A stretch of 29,030 nucleotides of DNA from a bacterium (GCA_030428695.1 JAUIEM010000076.1:1-29030), one strand, 5' to 3'; shown: positions 1 through 7,692, numbered from the stretch's first letter. Notes: generated by a model from the sequence alone, not told the origin. Numbers and translations: made by a program.

Positions 1-59
1 GCAGGCAGGCCCGATGCCGCGCGGGGGCCGGGTGCGCCGGCTGCGCTGACAGCGCCTGG

Positions 60-1451
60 CTACCGCGCCCGCACATCCTTCGCCGGCAGCAGCGTCCCCA
101 GGCCGAGCGTCCAGCGCCGGTCGGCGCAGGCCAGAGCGGCGATCGCGCGGGGCGCGGCCGAGGGCCCGACGGGGGTGCGCTCGACGGGGAGGCGCACGCG
201 CAGGTAGGAGCCGAACGAGGCCGGGCCGAGCTGGGCCTGCGCGTCGACGGTCTCGCCCTCGCGGGCCGGTCGGAAGCCGTCGTCCTCCCAGACCATCGCC
301 AGGGAGCCGTGCTCCTCGACCTCCCGCGGGATCGACGCCGAGCAGCCCCCCGCGCGCCGGTCGTCCGAGGCCCGCAGCAGCACCTCCTCGAGCTCCGTGC
401 CGACCGGGCCGAAGTCCACCCCCTCGATCACCGCGCGGTCGAGCAGCAGCAGCGGCAGCTCGGGCACGCCGAGCAGCCCGACCGCCGCCCCGACTCGGGG
501 GTTGAGCTCGGTCGGACGGAAGCCCTCGGCGGCCATCACGCCGTCGAGGGTGAAGAAGCCGCGGTAGCCGACGGTCGCGCGCAGATGCTCCCCGAGCTGC
601 CGGGCGAGGCTGCGCATCTGCTCGCGGTCGGCCGGCGCCGGATCCCAGTAGGTCGCCGCCCGCCCGTAGCGCAGGCGCACGCTGCCGGGGCTGCGGAAGA
701 CGAGCATCTCGCAGGGCCGCAGCACCACCACGTGGTCGGGCAGCACCAGGCCGTGGATGCTGCAGGGGATGCCCTCGAGGAAGGGCATCACGCGCACCCG
801 GTCGCAGCGTGGGGCGAAGAAGGCGCGCGCTTCCTCTGCCTGCTCCTCCGTGCGCACCCAGCGCAGGAGCTCGGCGCCGCCGTGGAAGCCCTCCTTGTTG
901 TCGCCGACCAGGACGCAGCCGTCCCCGCGGTCGAGCTCCGCGCACGCCCCCGTGACCGCCTCCGCCTCGACCGGCACGATGCGCGCCTCGGCCGCCGGCA
1001 GGCCCGCCGCTGCCCACAGTTCCTCGGCCCGCAGCTTGTCCTCGAGGGCCTGCCACTCCGGTCTCCGCCCACCGAACATCGCCCGCCCGGCCAGCGGCAG
1101 CCCGTCATCGAAGATCGTGCCGAGGACGCCGAGCTCCCCGTCGGGGTCGTAGGCGTCGATGCGCGCGACGACCTCCGGCGGCGGATTCTTCAGCGCGGCG
1201 AGGGCGGCGCGGATCGACTCCATCACGCCCTCCGCCGCCACCCCGAGCAGAATCGGGTCGGGCGCGAAGTCTGCGTCGGGCAGCGGCCCCGTGCCCCGCG
1301 AGCCGGCGATGCACAGGGCGCCGGTGGCGCCGAGGCGCTGGAGCTCGCCGACCAGCGCCGGCGCGCCGGCGAGCACGTCGTAGGCGATCAGCCAGCGCTT
1401 GCCGCCGTAGACCTCCCGCAGCCGCGCGACGACGCCGTCGACGACGCTCAC
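60..1451 (-). CDS. ATP-grasp superfamily ligase-like protein
   Basis: 463 aa. The C-terminal half reads as an ATP-grasp fold. A strand with LEGIPCSIHG (about 226-235) is followed by GYRGFFTLDG (295-304) and FRPTELNPRVG (311-321). The Asp (D303), Glu (E315) and Asn (N317) sit where this superfamily holds Mg-ATP. The family joins a carboxylate to an amine or thiol through an acylphosphate. The substrate cannot be told from sequence. The N-terminal ~120 aa look like a Rossmann-like preATP-grasp domain. The GTG start is chosen because its GTGA overlaps the TGA of the upstream secreted peptidase-like gene, and similarity-like composition stops there. The 4-bp overlap implies translational coupling and a shared job. 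No signal peptide, so it is probably cytosolic. Superfamily call is fairly safe; the specific reaction is unknown. Confidence 0.75.
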   Translation of the reverse strand: MSVVDGVVARLREVYGGKRWLIAYDVLAGAPALVGELQRLGATGALCIAGSRGTGPLPDADFAPDPILLGVAAEGVMESIRAALAALKNPPPEVVARIDAYDPDGELGVLGTIFDDGLPLAGRAMFGGRRPEWQALEDKLRAEELWAAAGLPAAEARIVPVEAEAVTGACAELDRGDGCVLVGDNKEGFHGGAELLRWVRTEEQAEEARAFFAPRCDRVRVMPFLEGIPCSIHGLVLPDHVVVLRPCEMLVFRSPGSVRLRYGRAATYWDPAPADREQMRSLARQLGEHLRATVGYRGFFTLDGVMAAEGFRPTELNPRVGAAVGLLGVPELPLLLLDRAVIEGVDFGPVGTELEEVLLRASDDRRAGGCSASIPREVEEHGSLAMVWEDDGFRPAREGETVDAQAQLGPASFGSYLRVRLPVERTPVGPSAAPRAIAALACADRRWTLGLGTLLPAKDVRAR

Positions 1452-2059
1452 TCGTCCGCCCCGGTCAGCCGCCCGAAGTAGATGCGCTCGGGGTCGACGC
1501 GGCCGCCGGCGCCCTGGAACAGCTCGACGTGGTCGCCGATGCCGTCGGTCGCCCCCTGGGAGCTGCGGTAGCGGATGCCGACCACGTCGTCGCCGCGCTT
1601 CTCCCAGCCGAGGAAGATCACGCTGTGGCCGGAGCGCCCGCGCCACAGCTGCAGGAAGTCGCCGGCCCGCGCGTCGCGGGCGGAGACCTGCTCGCCGATG
1701 CCGAGCTTCTCGAGGGCGAGCGAGCACTGCTCTTCGCGCATCTTCTCGTCGTCGACCGCGCCGTACCACTGCTTCTGGAAGGCGCGCACCTCGGCGACCG
1801 TCTTGCCGTCGAGCAGCCCCTCGGCGTTGCACACCTGCATCACGACCGTGAAGGTGTAGCCGCAGCAGTACGAGCCGCGCTCCTGCCGGGCGAGGATGCG
1901 CTCGCCACCGAAGCGCACCTCGGCCGGGCAGCCGGTGCCGCCCTCCCACTCGTAGCCCCCGCCGTCCTCGAAGCCGTAGGCGGCCTCGAGCACGGCCCGG
2001 TTGTGGGGGGTGTCGGCGAGGGCGAGGGAGGTGAGGAGGAGCAGGCAGAGCAGGCGCAT
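1448..2059 (-). CDS. Secreted NlpC/P60- or CHAP-like cysteine peptidase/amidase-like protein
   Basis: 203 aa. Residues 1-15 (MRLLCLLLLTSLALA) are a clear Sec signal peptide, so it is exported. A YCCGYT motif (64-69, candidate nucleophile C65 or C66) precedes a helix. Then AGDFLQLW (132-139) and SGHSVIFLGW (143-152, candidate H145) follow, with a polar strand near 163-170. This C...H order and the GDF-x-HSVIF pattern resemble papain-like NlpC/P60 and CHAP hydrolases of cell-wall peptides. The ATG is chosen for the signal peptide and the GGAGA ribosome site just upstream. An in-frame upstream ATG would add 40 atypical residues. It heads a two-gene operon with an ATP-grasp protein. Extra Cys residues (44, 77, 112) could form disulfides. 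The fold assignment is inferred from motifs only. Confidence 0.6.
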   Translation of the reverse strand: MRLLCLLLLTSLALADTPHNRAVLEAAYGFEDGGGYEWEGGTGCPAEVRFGGERILARQERGSYCCGYTFTVVMQVCNAEGLLDGKTVAEVRAFQKQWYGAVDDEKMREEQCSLALEKLGIGEQVSARDARAGDFLQLWRGRSGHSVIFLGWEKRGDDVVGIRYRSSQGATDGIGDHVELFQGAGGRVDPERIYFGRLTGADE

Positions 2060-2090
2060 CGGGAGTCTCCGGCAGCGGTTTTCGAGGGCG

Positions 2091-2120
2091 AGTATCTCCG
2101 CTGCCGGCGCGGAATGCCAG
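2091..2120 (-). promoter_or_regulatory. Candidate sigma-70-type promoter for the secreted peptidase-like gene
   Basis: On the minus strand CTGGCA (2120-2115) and GATACT (2096-2091) are 18 bp apart. Each matches four of six consensus bases. The implied start near 2084 gives a short leader before the ATG at 2059. It is one half of a divergent promoter region shared with the PycTM gene. Confidence 0.35.
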
Positions 2121-2151
2121 CCCGGCCCCGGCTGCGCGCGGGAGGCCCCGC

Positions 2152-2180
2152 TTGCAATCCCGCCCCGCAGCCCCGACAAT
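2152..2180 (+). promoter_or_regulatory. Candidate sigma-70-type promoter for the PycTM-like gene
   Basis: TTGCAA (2152-2157) and GACAAT (2175-2180) are separated by exactly 17 bp, and each matches four of six consensus bases. Transcription would begin near 2187, about 25 nt before the ATG at 2212. The GGGGGAG ribosome site lies at 2201-2207. Confidence 0.4.
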
Positions 2181-2211
2181 CGCCGCGCCTGCGCAGCCAG
2201 GGGGGAGCACC

Positions 2212-2766
2212 ATGTCCGACAGCGAGAAGCCGGTCCGGTCCCAGGAGCTGATCGAGACCTACCACGCGATCTCGGAGTGGATCCGCTTCGCCGACGCCAA
2301 AGCGGCGGTGGTGTTGACGGTCGGGGGCGCGCTCGCCAGCGTGCTGATTCCGACCCTCAAGCCCTACATCATCGGCTTCGAGCTCACCCCCCACCTCGGG
2401 GACTGGTGGCTGTGGGTCGTGATCGCCCTGTTCGTGCTGTGGTTGATCTTCCTGGTGATCAGCAGCGTCCACGCCTTCCTCTGCATCCTGCCCCTGCGGC
2501 GCGGCGGCAAGCACCCGGCCCTCGACGACTGCAAGCACTTCCACCCGGCGGCGATCAGCGCGGCCTACAAGATCGACCAGGTCGGTGAATTCCGCAACGA
2601 GTACAAGAAGCTCGGCGAGAACGGCTTCGGCAAGGAGGTGCTCGCCGGCGTGCTGATCGACGCCCACATCTCCTCGGCGAAGTACCGGCGGGTGACCAGC
2701 TCGATCAAGATGCTCGCGATCAGCGCGGTCTACGGCTTCCTCTACCTGCTCGCCTCACAGTTCTGA
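2212..2766 (+). CDS. Three-TM Pycsar-effector-family (PycTM-like) membrane protein
   Basis: 184 aa. The N-terminal helix carries HAISEWIRFADAKAA (18-32) running directly into a membrane segment (about 31-48). A second TM lies at 66-90 and a third at the C terminus (166-182), with a soluble amphipathic region (95-160) between. The W-I-R-x-A-D-x-K-A signature entering TM1, and this TM layout, match the PycTM/Pycsar effector family (DUF5706-type). Members of that family respond to cyclic pyrimidine nucleotides and damage the membrane during phage defence. The ATG is chosen for the GGGGGAG site 5 nt upstream. No pyrimidine cyclase or other defence gene lies in the window, so here it is an orphan. 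Its 3' end overlaps the convergent gene by 12 bp. It might instead be a housekeeping homologue. Family call is good; defence role is inference. Confidence 0.7.
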   Translation: MSDSEKPVRSQELIETYHAISEWIRFADAKAAVVLTVGGALASVLIPTLKPYIIGFELTPHLGDWWLWVVIALFVLWLIFLVISSVHAFLCILPLRRGGKHPALDDCKHFHPAAISAAYKIDQVGEFRNEYKKLGENGFGKEVLAGVLIDAHISSAKYRRVTSSIKMLAISAVYGFLYLLASQF

Positions 2767-3651
2767 AGGCGCGCACGCCTCTTGCAGCCAGCGCCGGCCC
2801 TTCAGCACCCGCTGCCGGACCGCGGGCAGCCACGCGTTGTAGCGCGTGCACACCGGCCTGTCGGGCCCCAGCCCGGCGGGCAGCGCCGCCGCGAAGCCCG
2901 GCGCGACGGGGAAGGCCGTGATCAGCCGCGTCGGCCCGCCGGGCTCCGCGATGCTGTAGACCAGCAGCTGCTCCGGCCCGGCCTGCGGCGGAACCGGATA
3001 GCGCACCAGGTCGGTGAAGATGCGCAGGGCCCCGTCGCGCAGCGGCGCCTCCTCGACCATCCGCACGCCCCGCAGGCGCTCGAAGTCGTAGCCGCGCAGG
3101 CCGGGCGCGATGTGGTCCTCGAGGGCGGCCAGCCGGCGCAGCTGGGCGGCGTCGCGCAGGACGAGGCGGCCGAGGAACCAGGACAGGTTCGCGAGCAGGG
3201 TCCCGGCGACCGGCAGGGGACGGAGGAACGGGCCGGACAGGCCGAGGCCGCGCTCGATGTCCGGCTCGACCCAGCGGGCGCGCTTGAAGCCGTACGGGGT
3301 CTCCGCCACGCTGAGCAGGTAGCCGTAGCTGTGCTGCAGGCCCGCGTGCTCGGTCGGCCCCGGGATCGCGTGACCGACCACCGCGGCGAGCCCTTCCATC
3401 AGCTCCTCTTCGACGATGGTCTCCGCGGTGTTCTCGTCGATGTTCCGGCTCTGGCCCCACAGCTCCCACAGCTCGGGCAGCGCGCGGTCGGCCAGCAGCT
3501 GCCGCCACAGCCCGGGGCTCGCGTCCGGAAGCAGGGTCTCCGCGGCGACGCCGGCCTCCAGGCCCGCGATCAGCTCGGCGGCGAGCGCCGCCAGCCACCG
3601 GTCGAGCACCTCCGGTGCCGCGTCGCAGGGCGGCTCGGCGGGGAAGCTCAC
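2755..3651 (-). CDS. Conserved-looking protein of unknown function
   Basis: 298 aa; I do not recognise the family. It is soluble, with no signal peptide or TM. The N-terminal third is helical and rich in Ala/Leu. A distinctive central block has SRNIDENTAETIVEEE (about 80-95), then HAGLQHSYGYLLS, ETPYGFKRARW and PDIERGLGL. Several His, Glu, Tyr and Arg residues there could form a binding or active site. The C-terminal part has beta strands (LLVYSIAEP, TRLITAFPV). The GTG start overlaps the TGA of the upstream hydrolase gene (GTGA), making it the last gene of a four-gene operon. Its stop overlaps the end of the convergent PycTM-like gene. Real coding is supported by length, frame-specific protein character and coupling. 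Function unknown. Confidence 0.7.
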   Translation of the reverse strand: MSFPAEPPCDAAPEVLDRWLAALAAELIAGLEAGVAAETLLPDASPGLWRQLLADRALPELWELWGQSRNIDENTAETIVEEELMEGLAAVVGHAIPGPTEHAGLQHSYGYLLSVAETPYGFKRARWVEPDIERGLGLSGPFLRPLPVAGTLLANLSWFLGRLVLRDAAQLRRLAALEDHIAPGLRGYDFERLRGVRMVEEAPLRDGALRIFTDLVRYPVPPQAGPEQLLVYSIAEPGGPTRLITAFPVAPGFAAALPAGLGPDRPVCTRYNAWLPAVRQRVLKGRRWLQEACAPSEL

Positions 3652-4268
3652 GCCGCGCGCCGGGAGAGGAAGCCGTCGACGGCGACGACCGCGTCGCGCC
3701 AGTTGTCCTCCTGGCTGCGGCCGGACTTCTTGCGCGGCTTGAAGCTGTGGTCGCCGTCGGGCAGCCAGCACAGCTCGACGCCCGGGGCGAGGCTGTAGCC
3801 TTCCACCTCCTCACGCTTGCCCATCGGGTCGCGGGTGCCCTGCACGATCAGCGCCGGGCTGCGCAGGCTCTCGAGGTGCGCGGTGCGCAGCTTGTCGGGC
3901 TTGCCGATCGGATGGAAGGGGTAGCCGAGGCAGACCAGCCCCTCGACCGCGAGCTCGTCGACCAGCAGGCTGGCGATGCGCCCGCCGAGGGACTTCCCGC
4001 CGATCACCAGGCGGGCCGGCGCGAGCTGGGCGACGACCTCGCGCCAGCGCGCCTCCAGCTTGGCCTGTTTGTCGGGGGCGCGCTTCTTGCCGAGCTCGCG
4101 CGCCCGCTCCATGTAGGGGAACTCGAAGCGCACGACCCGCCAGCCGCGCGCGGCGAGCGCGCGGGCGTGGAAGTCCATGAAGGGATGGTCCATCGGCGCC
4201 CCCGCGCCGTGGGCGAGGACCAGGGTCAGCGCCGCGTCCGCGGGCCCGTCGGTCAGCGTCGCTACCAT
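3648..4268 (-). CDS. Alpha/beta hydrolase of the KANL3/Tex30 type
   Basis: 206 aa, a typical length for this small hydrolase family. LVLAHGAGAPMDHPFM (16-31) supplies the oxyanion loop. RFEFPYMERARELGKKRAP (47-65) is the family's characteristic segment. IGGKSLGGR (89-97) is the nucleophile elbow with S93. GTRDPMG (144-150) offers D147 and DGDHSFKPRKKSG (171-183) offers H174, so the triad is complete. The substrate is unknown. The family has ester hydrolase-like members and many uncharacterised ones. The ATG overlaps the end of the upstream ICMT-like gene by 7 bp, and its own stop overlaps the next GTG start. Cytosolic. Strong family call. Confidence 0.85.
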   Translation of the reverse strand: MVATLTDGPADAALTLVLAHGAGAPMDHPFMDFHARALAARGWRVVRFEFPYMERARELGKKRAPDKQAKLEARWREVVAQLAPARLVIGGKSLGGRIASLLVDELAVEGLVCLGYPFHPIGKPDKLRTAHLESLRSPALIVQGTRDPMGKREEVEGYSLAPGVELCWLPDGDHSFKPRKKSGRSQEDNWRDAVVAVDGFLSRRAA

Positions 4269-4876
4269 AGCCCGGGCACCAGGCGGAAGCGCACGTGGGC
4301 GCGGTAGGCCTCGTAGGCGGGGCCGGCCATGCGCCGCTCCTCGACCAGCAGCCGCACGACCAGCCCGGCCAGGCAGACCACGGCGAGGGCCGCGGTACCG
4401 ATGCCGCCGCGCAGGCACAGGCACGCCGCCCACAGCAGCAGGTAGCCGAGGTAGATCGGGTGCCGCACCAGGCGGTAGGCTCCGCCCGAGGCCAGGGGCC
4501 GGCGCAGGGGGAAGATCGCGAAGCGCCGCCCGAGGCTGAGCAGGGACCAGGCCAGCCAGGTGACGGCCAGCCCGAGCAGGGCCCAGCCGAGCCCCGGCGC
4601 CAGCGGGGCGGCGTCCGGGACCAGCGGGAGCAGCGCCGCCGGCAGCAGCGAGGGCAGGCTCAGGGCCGCGTCGCCGAGCCGCAGGCGGTCAGCGACCGGC
4701 GCGCGCAGACACAGGAGCAGCCCGCACAACACGTGCAGCGCCAGGGTGGCGGCGACGAAGCCGGCCGCATCGGCGCTGCCGTCGAGGTGTCCGAAGGCGG
4801 ACAGGCCCCCGGCGACGAGGCTGAGGCCGAGCGCGAGGTCGAGCCAGCGCCCGGTATGGGGCAGGCTGGCGTTCAA
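4262..4876 (-). CDS. Isoprenylcysteine carboxyl methyltransferase (ICMT)-like membrane protein
   Basis: 204 aa with about five hydrophobic segments. The C-terminal signature GAYRLVRHPIYLGYLL (about 132-147) followed by a membrane hairpin and LLVEERRM (about 176-183) is the hallmark of the ICMT/PEMT-like integral methyltransferases. In these the Arg-His-Pro, Tyr and Glu residues bind S-adenosylmethionine. Bacterial members methylate small lipophilic substrates that are mostly unknown. The start appears to be TTG, since no ATG or GTG fits the N-terminal hydrophobic segment. That TTG overlaps the TGA of the upstream small gene (TTGA), so the two are coupled. It sits in the inner membrane within a four-gene operon. 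Confidence 0.82.
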   Translation of the reverse strand: MNASLPHTGRWLDLALGLSLVAGGLSAFGHLDGSADAAGFVAATLALHVLCGLLLCLRAPVADRLRLGDAALSLPSLLPAALLPLVPDAAPLAPGLGWALLGLAVTWLAWSLLSLGRRFAIFPLRRPLASGGAYRLVRHPIYLGYLLLWAACLCLRGGIGTAALAVVCLAGLVVRLLVEERRMAGPAYEAYRAHVRFRLVPGLW

Positions 4877-5148
4877 TACAGGATCCAGCCCCAGTTGAAG
4901 GTGTAGCTCAGGACGTTGAACAGGATGATCACGCCGACCCAGATCAGGAGGCCCATCGCCCGGCTCCCCCCGCCCCCGGCGCCGCCGGCCGCCGAGGTCT
5001 GGATGCGCCGGCGCCGCTGCGGCGCGCGGGGCTTCTCGTCGTAGCCGTCCATCGGCTCGTCGCGGGCGTCGCCCTTGCCGTTCCCCGTGACCCGGAAGTT
5101 GCCGTAGGTGTGGTCTTCTTGTGAGTCTTCGTCGTCGTAGGTTCCCAT
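4873..5148 (-). CDS. Small tail-anchored membrane protein, unknown function
   Basis: 91 aa. The N-terminal ~48 residues are hydrophilic and mostly acidic with many Asp/Glu/Gly. A basic patch RRRRIQ (46-51), a Gly-rich linker and one C-terminal TM (about 65-87) follow. It ends within a few residues of the membrane, so it should be tail-anchored with a cytosolic head. The ATG is supported by GGGGAGG seven bases upstream. It is the first gene of the overlapping operon that continues with the ICMT-like methyltransferase. The intrinsically disordered head suggests a scaffold or assembly role, but that is only a guess. No family recognised. Confidence 0.65.
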   Translation of the reverse strand: MGTYDDEDSQEDHTYGNFRVTGNGKGDARDEPMDGYDEKPRAPQRRRRIQTSAAGGAGGGGSRAMGLLIWVGVIILFNVLSYTFNWGWILY

Positions 5149-5238
5149 GACCGCCTCCCCTGGTGCGATGTCCCTATCGTGCCATCCTCTGCGCGGCAGT
5201 TCAACTCAACCCGGGCGCGGGCCGATCCTGGCAGCGCC

Positions 5239-7179
5239 TCAGTCCGGCGCCCGCTCGACCCGCATCAGCACGGCCCGGTGAGGGAAGACCCGCAGCTCGG
5301 TGACCCGGTGCCGGTCCGGCGTCAGCACGCCCTCCTCGGCCAGGGTCACCCAGCGCTTGGGGCCGAGCAGGCCATAGACGTTGTAGCCGGCGTCGAGATG
5401 CGCATCGACGAGGCCGCGCAGCTCGCGGTAGCCGTCGAGGGCGGGGTCGGCGATGTGCAGCGTCTCCTCACGCTCGATCAGGAGCCCGAGCGGGTCGACG
5501 AAGTTGCTGAACACCAGCGCCCTGCCCTCGATCAGCGGCGCCGCGATCCGCGCCACCTGGCGGTTGTAGGCGCGGTGCCGCGCGATCGCCGGCAGGTCGT
5601 AGGTGTAGGCGACCAGCCCGGCCCACACCAACCCGAGCGCGCACAGGCACGCGGCCAGTGTCCGCGCCCCCGGCCCAGCCTCGCGCGAGCCGACGTACAG
5701 GCAGGCCAGCGTCAGGGCGCCCGCGAGCAGCAGCGGCAGGGTCAGGTGCACCTGCTCGGTGAACAGCGCGTCGACCCCGCCCGAGCCGAAGCCCCGCAGG
5801 CCGAACAGGTAGACCGGCACGAGCAGCAGCCCCAGGCCCCAGGGCAGCCAGCGCCGCCGCGCGGGGAGCGCGAGCATGTGCATCCCCCGCGCCGCGAGCA
5901 GGGCGATGATCGGCAGGGCGGGCAGGCCGTAGCGCAGATCGAGGCCCATCCCACAGTGCCAGCGGAAGTAGGCGAGCCCGAACATCAGCACCGGGGCGCT
6001 GAGCAGCACCAACCAGCGCCCGTCCGTTTCCTTCCGACGCAACAGCCCCAGGCCCGGCAGCAGCAGCATCGGCAGGTAGGGGAGGCTCTGCAGCCAGGAC
6101 TTCTTCAGCGCATCGAGGTAGTACAGCCCCCCGCTCTCGGTGCGCAGGCCCCCCCGGTTCGGGTACTCGAGCGGGCGGATGCGGAAGTCGATCAGCGCTG
6201 AGCACATGCGCCGCGCCATGCTGTCGAGGGTGTCGCTGAAGGCCCAGGCCGCGCCCCCGAGCAGCAGGAGGAAGAGCGTCGCCCCCGCCATCCACGGGCC
6301 GCGGCTGAGGATCTTCTGCCACAGGTCCGACTGGGCCCGCAGCCAGACCACCGCGACGAGCCCGAGCGCCCCGGCCAGCGCGGGCAGATTGCTGGTCCAG
6401 CTCGTGCCGTACTGGCCGTAGTACAGCGGATCGAACACGTCGAACTTCAGCAGGTTCGTCCAGGCGAGCAGCGCGATACCCGGCAGGGCGCCGAGCGCGA
6501 AGGCGGCCGCCGCCCCGGGCCGCCAGGGACGCCGCAGCAGCGAGGGCAGGAACAGGGTCGGAGCGATGAACAGCACGTCGAGGCGCAGGCCCATCCCGAT
6601 CCCGACCAGCAGGCCCGCCCCGGCGTTCAGGGCCCAGCTCCGCCAGCCCGTGCCGTCCCAGGCACACACGTAGAGGTACTGGGCGAGCAGGGTCAGGCCC
6701 GCCGCGGTCATCTGCGGCCAGGTGCCCTGGGAGTAGTGCCACGCGTAGCTCGCGCCGATGAACACCATGCAGGCGTCGAGACCGAGCCCGGCTCCGGCGA
6801 GTCGGCGTCCGAGGAGGAAGATCAGGGCGAGGGTCGCCACCCAGGCGAGGACGTTGCAGGCGACCATGCCGGCCTGTCCGAAGCCGGCGTACAGCGTCCC
6901 GCCGAGCACCGCCCCCAGATACGGGAAGCGCGGAGCGAGCCGGCCCGTGCGCTCGGCGAGCTTCACCGTCCCGGGGATCAGCTCGGCGCTGGGGAACTCC
7001 TCGTAGCCGTTCTGGTAGAAGAGCGTGCCCTGCTCGACCCAGGCCTGGGCCATCTTGTGGTAGGTCAGCTCGTCGATCGACAGGTAGCCGGGCTCGTAGG
7101 CGAGCCACGAGGCGGCCAGGTGCGCGAGCACCAGCCCGACCACCAGCGCGGCCTTGAGCCTGACCAGCAAGGGTCTCAA
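5239..7179 (-). CDS. GT-C-fold membrane glycosyltransferase (GT39/ArnT-like)
   Basis: 646 aa if the TTG at 7179 is used. It has about 12 TM segments and a soluble C-terminal tail. Just after TM1 lies YLSIDELTYHKMAQ (32-45). The Asp-Glu pair there (D36, E37) occupies the first periplasmic loop, where GT-C enzymes keep their catalytic acid. GT-C enzymes transfer a sugar from a polyprenyl-phosphate donor on the outer face of the inner membrane. The acceptor is not predictable. The TTG is chosen because it overlaps the TGA of the upstream VOC gene (TTGA), as at other junctions here. A second TTG at 7170, ten bases after AAGAAGG, is an equally possible start. The frame stays open far upstream, but that part is a shadow of the opposite-strand gene. 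Start uncertain, family likely. Confidence 0.75.
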   Translation of the reverse strand: MRPLLVRLKAALVVGLVLAHLAASWLAYEPGYLSIDELTYHKMAQAWVEQGTLFYQNGYEEFPSAELIPGTVKLAERTGRLAPRFPYLGAVLGGTLYAGFGQAGMVACNVLAWVATLALIFLLGRRLAGAGLGLDACMVFIGASYAWHYSQGTWPQMTAAGLTLLAQYLYVCAWDGTGWRSWALNAGAGLLVGIGMGLRLDVLFIAPTLFLPSLLRRPWRPGAAAAFALGALPGIALLAWTNLLKFDVFDPLYYGQYGTSWTSNLPALAGALGLVAVVWLRAQSDLWQKILSRGPWMAGATLFLLLLGGAAWAFSDTLDSMARRMCSALIDFRIRPLEYPNRGGLRTESGGLYYLDALKKSWLQSLPYLPMLLLPGLGLLRRKETDGRWLVLLSAPVLMFGLAYFRWHCGMGLDLRYGLPALPIIALLAARGMHMLALPARRRWLPWGLGLLLVPVYLFGLRGFGSGGVDALFTEQVHLTLPLLLAGALTLACLYVGSREAGPGARTLAACLCALGLVWAGLVAYTYDLPAIARHRAYNRQVARIAAPLIEGRALVFSNFVDPLGLLIEREETLHIADPALDGYRELRGLVDAHLDAGYNVYGLLGPKRWVTLAEEGVLTPDRHRVTELRVFPHRAVLMRVERAPD

Positions 7180-7514
7180 CCCTTCTTGTAGGACGGCTGG
7201 TACAGCAGCACCGGGACGTCGCCCGGGATCTTGAAGGACGTGACCAGGCCGAAGCCGCGGTCGCTGATGTCGGAGTCGAACTCGACGCCGCGGCCCTTGA
7301 GCTCGGCGACCGTCGCCTCTATGTCGTCGCAGTAGAACGAGATCTCGTGGGTCGGCTTCTCGCCCGGATGGACGCCGACCTCGGCCTCGGCGACATCGAA
7401 GATCAGCCAGCCGTCGCCGACGTCGCTGCCGGCCATGCCGAGCTTGTCCCGGATGAAGGCGCGCGCCTCCTCGGGTTGGGACGAATAGAACATCGCGTGG
7501 ACGCCGCGGATCAT
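7176..7514 (-). CDS. VOC (glyoxalase/bleomycin-resistance fold) protein
   Basis: 112 aa, a normal length for a single-module vicinal-oxygen-chelate protein. It has the two beta-alpha-beta-beta-beta halves. The first half opens with IRGVHAMFYSS (H6) and carries WLIFDVAEAEVGVHP (36-50). The second opens with THEISFYCDDIEATVAELKGRG (55-76, H56) and ends in PVLLYQPSYK (101-110). Candidate metal ligands are H6, E45 and H56. The fourth position is Gln (Q106), where many enzymes have Glu. The ATG is chosen for the GGAGG eight bases upstream. It is coupled to the downstream glycosyltransferase by a 4-bp overlap, an unusual partner. Enzymatic activity unproven; it might only bind a metabolite. Confidence 0.82.
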   Translation of the reverse strand: MIRGVHAMFYSSQPEEARAFIRDKLGMAGSDVGDGWLIFDVAEAEVGVHPGEKPTHEISFYCDDIEATVAELKGRGVEFDSDISDRGFGLVTSFKIPGDVPVLLYQPSYKKG

Positions 7515-7622
7515 CACGAGCACCTCCAGCAGCTTTGCCCCATCCATACCCGAGGGAGGGGCCGAGCGCCAGCCGTCGGTCCGACGCCGTGGACGATGCG
7601 TCGCGCGGCCGGAGCCGACCGC

Positions 7623-7652
7623 TTGGCGGCGACGCGTCGCGTTCCCTATACT
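7623..7652 (+). promoter_or_regulatory. Candidate promoter for the STT3-like gene
   Basis: TTGGCG (7623-7628) and TATACT (7647-7652) are 18 bp apart. The -10 matches five of six consensus bases and the -35 four. Transcription would begin near 7659, just downstream of the longest possible GTG start (7657). This argues for the later GTG at 7693. Confidence 0.45.
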
Positions 7653-7692
7653 CGTCGTGCAGGCACCCCCGTTCCGGCGCGTGGGAGGCATC

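Noticed and set aside
1..49. Short plus-strand frame ending in TGA at 47-49, possible 3' end of a gene entering from the left
   Set aside because: Only 16 Arg/Gly-rich codons are visible and they look like random high-GC translation; no evidence either way.
2001..2251. Long open frames across the divergent 2059-2212 gap
   Set aside because: Their protein is low-complexity Arg/Ala/Gly and they overlap clear promoters and a signal-peptide gene.
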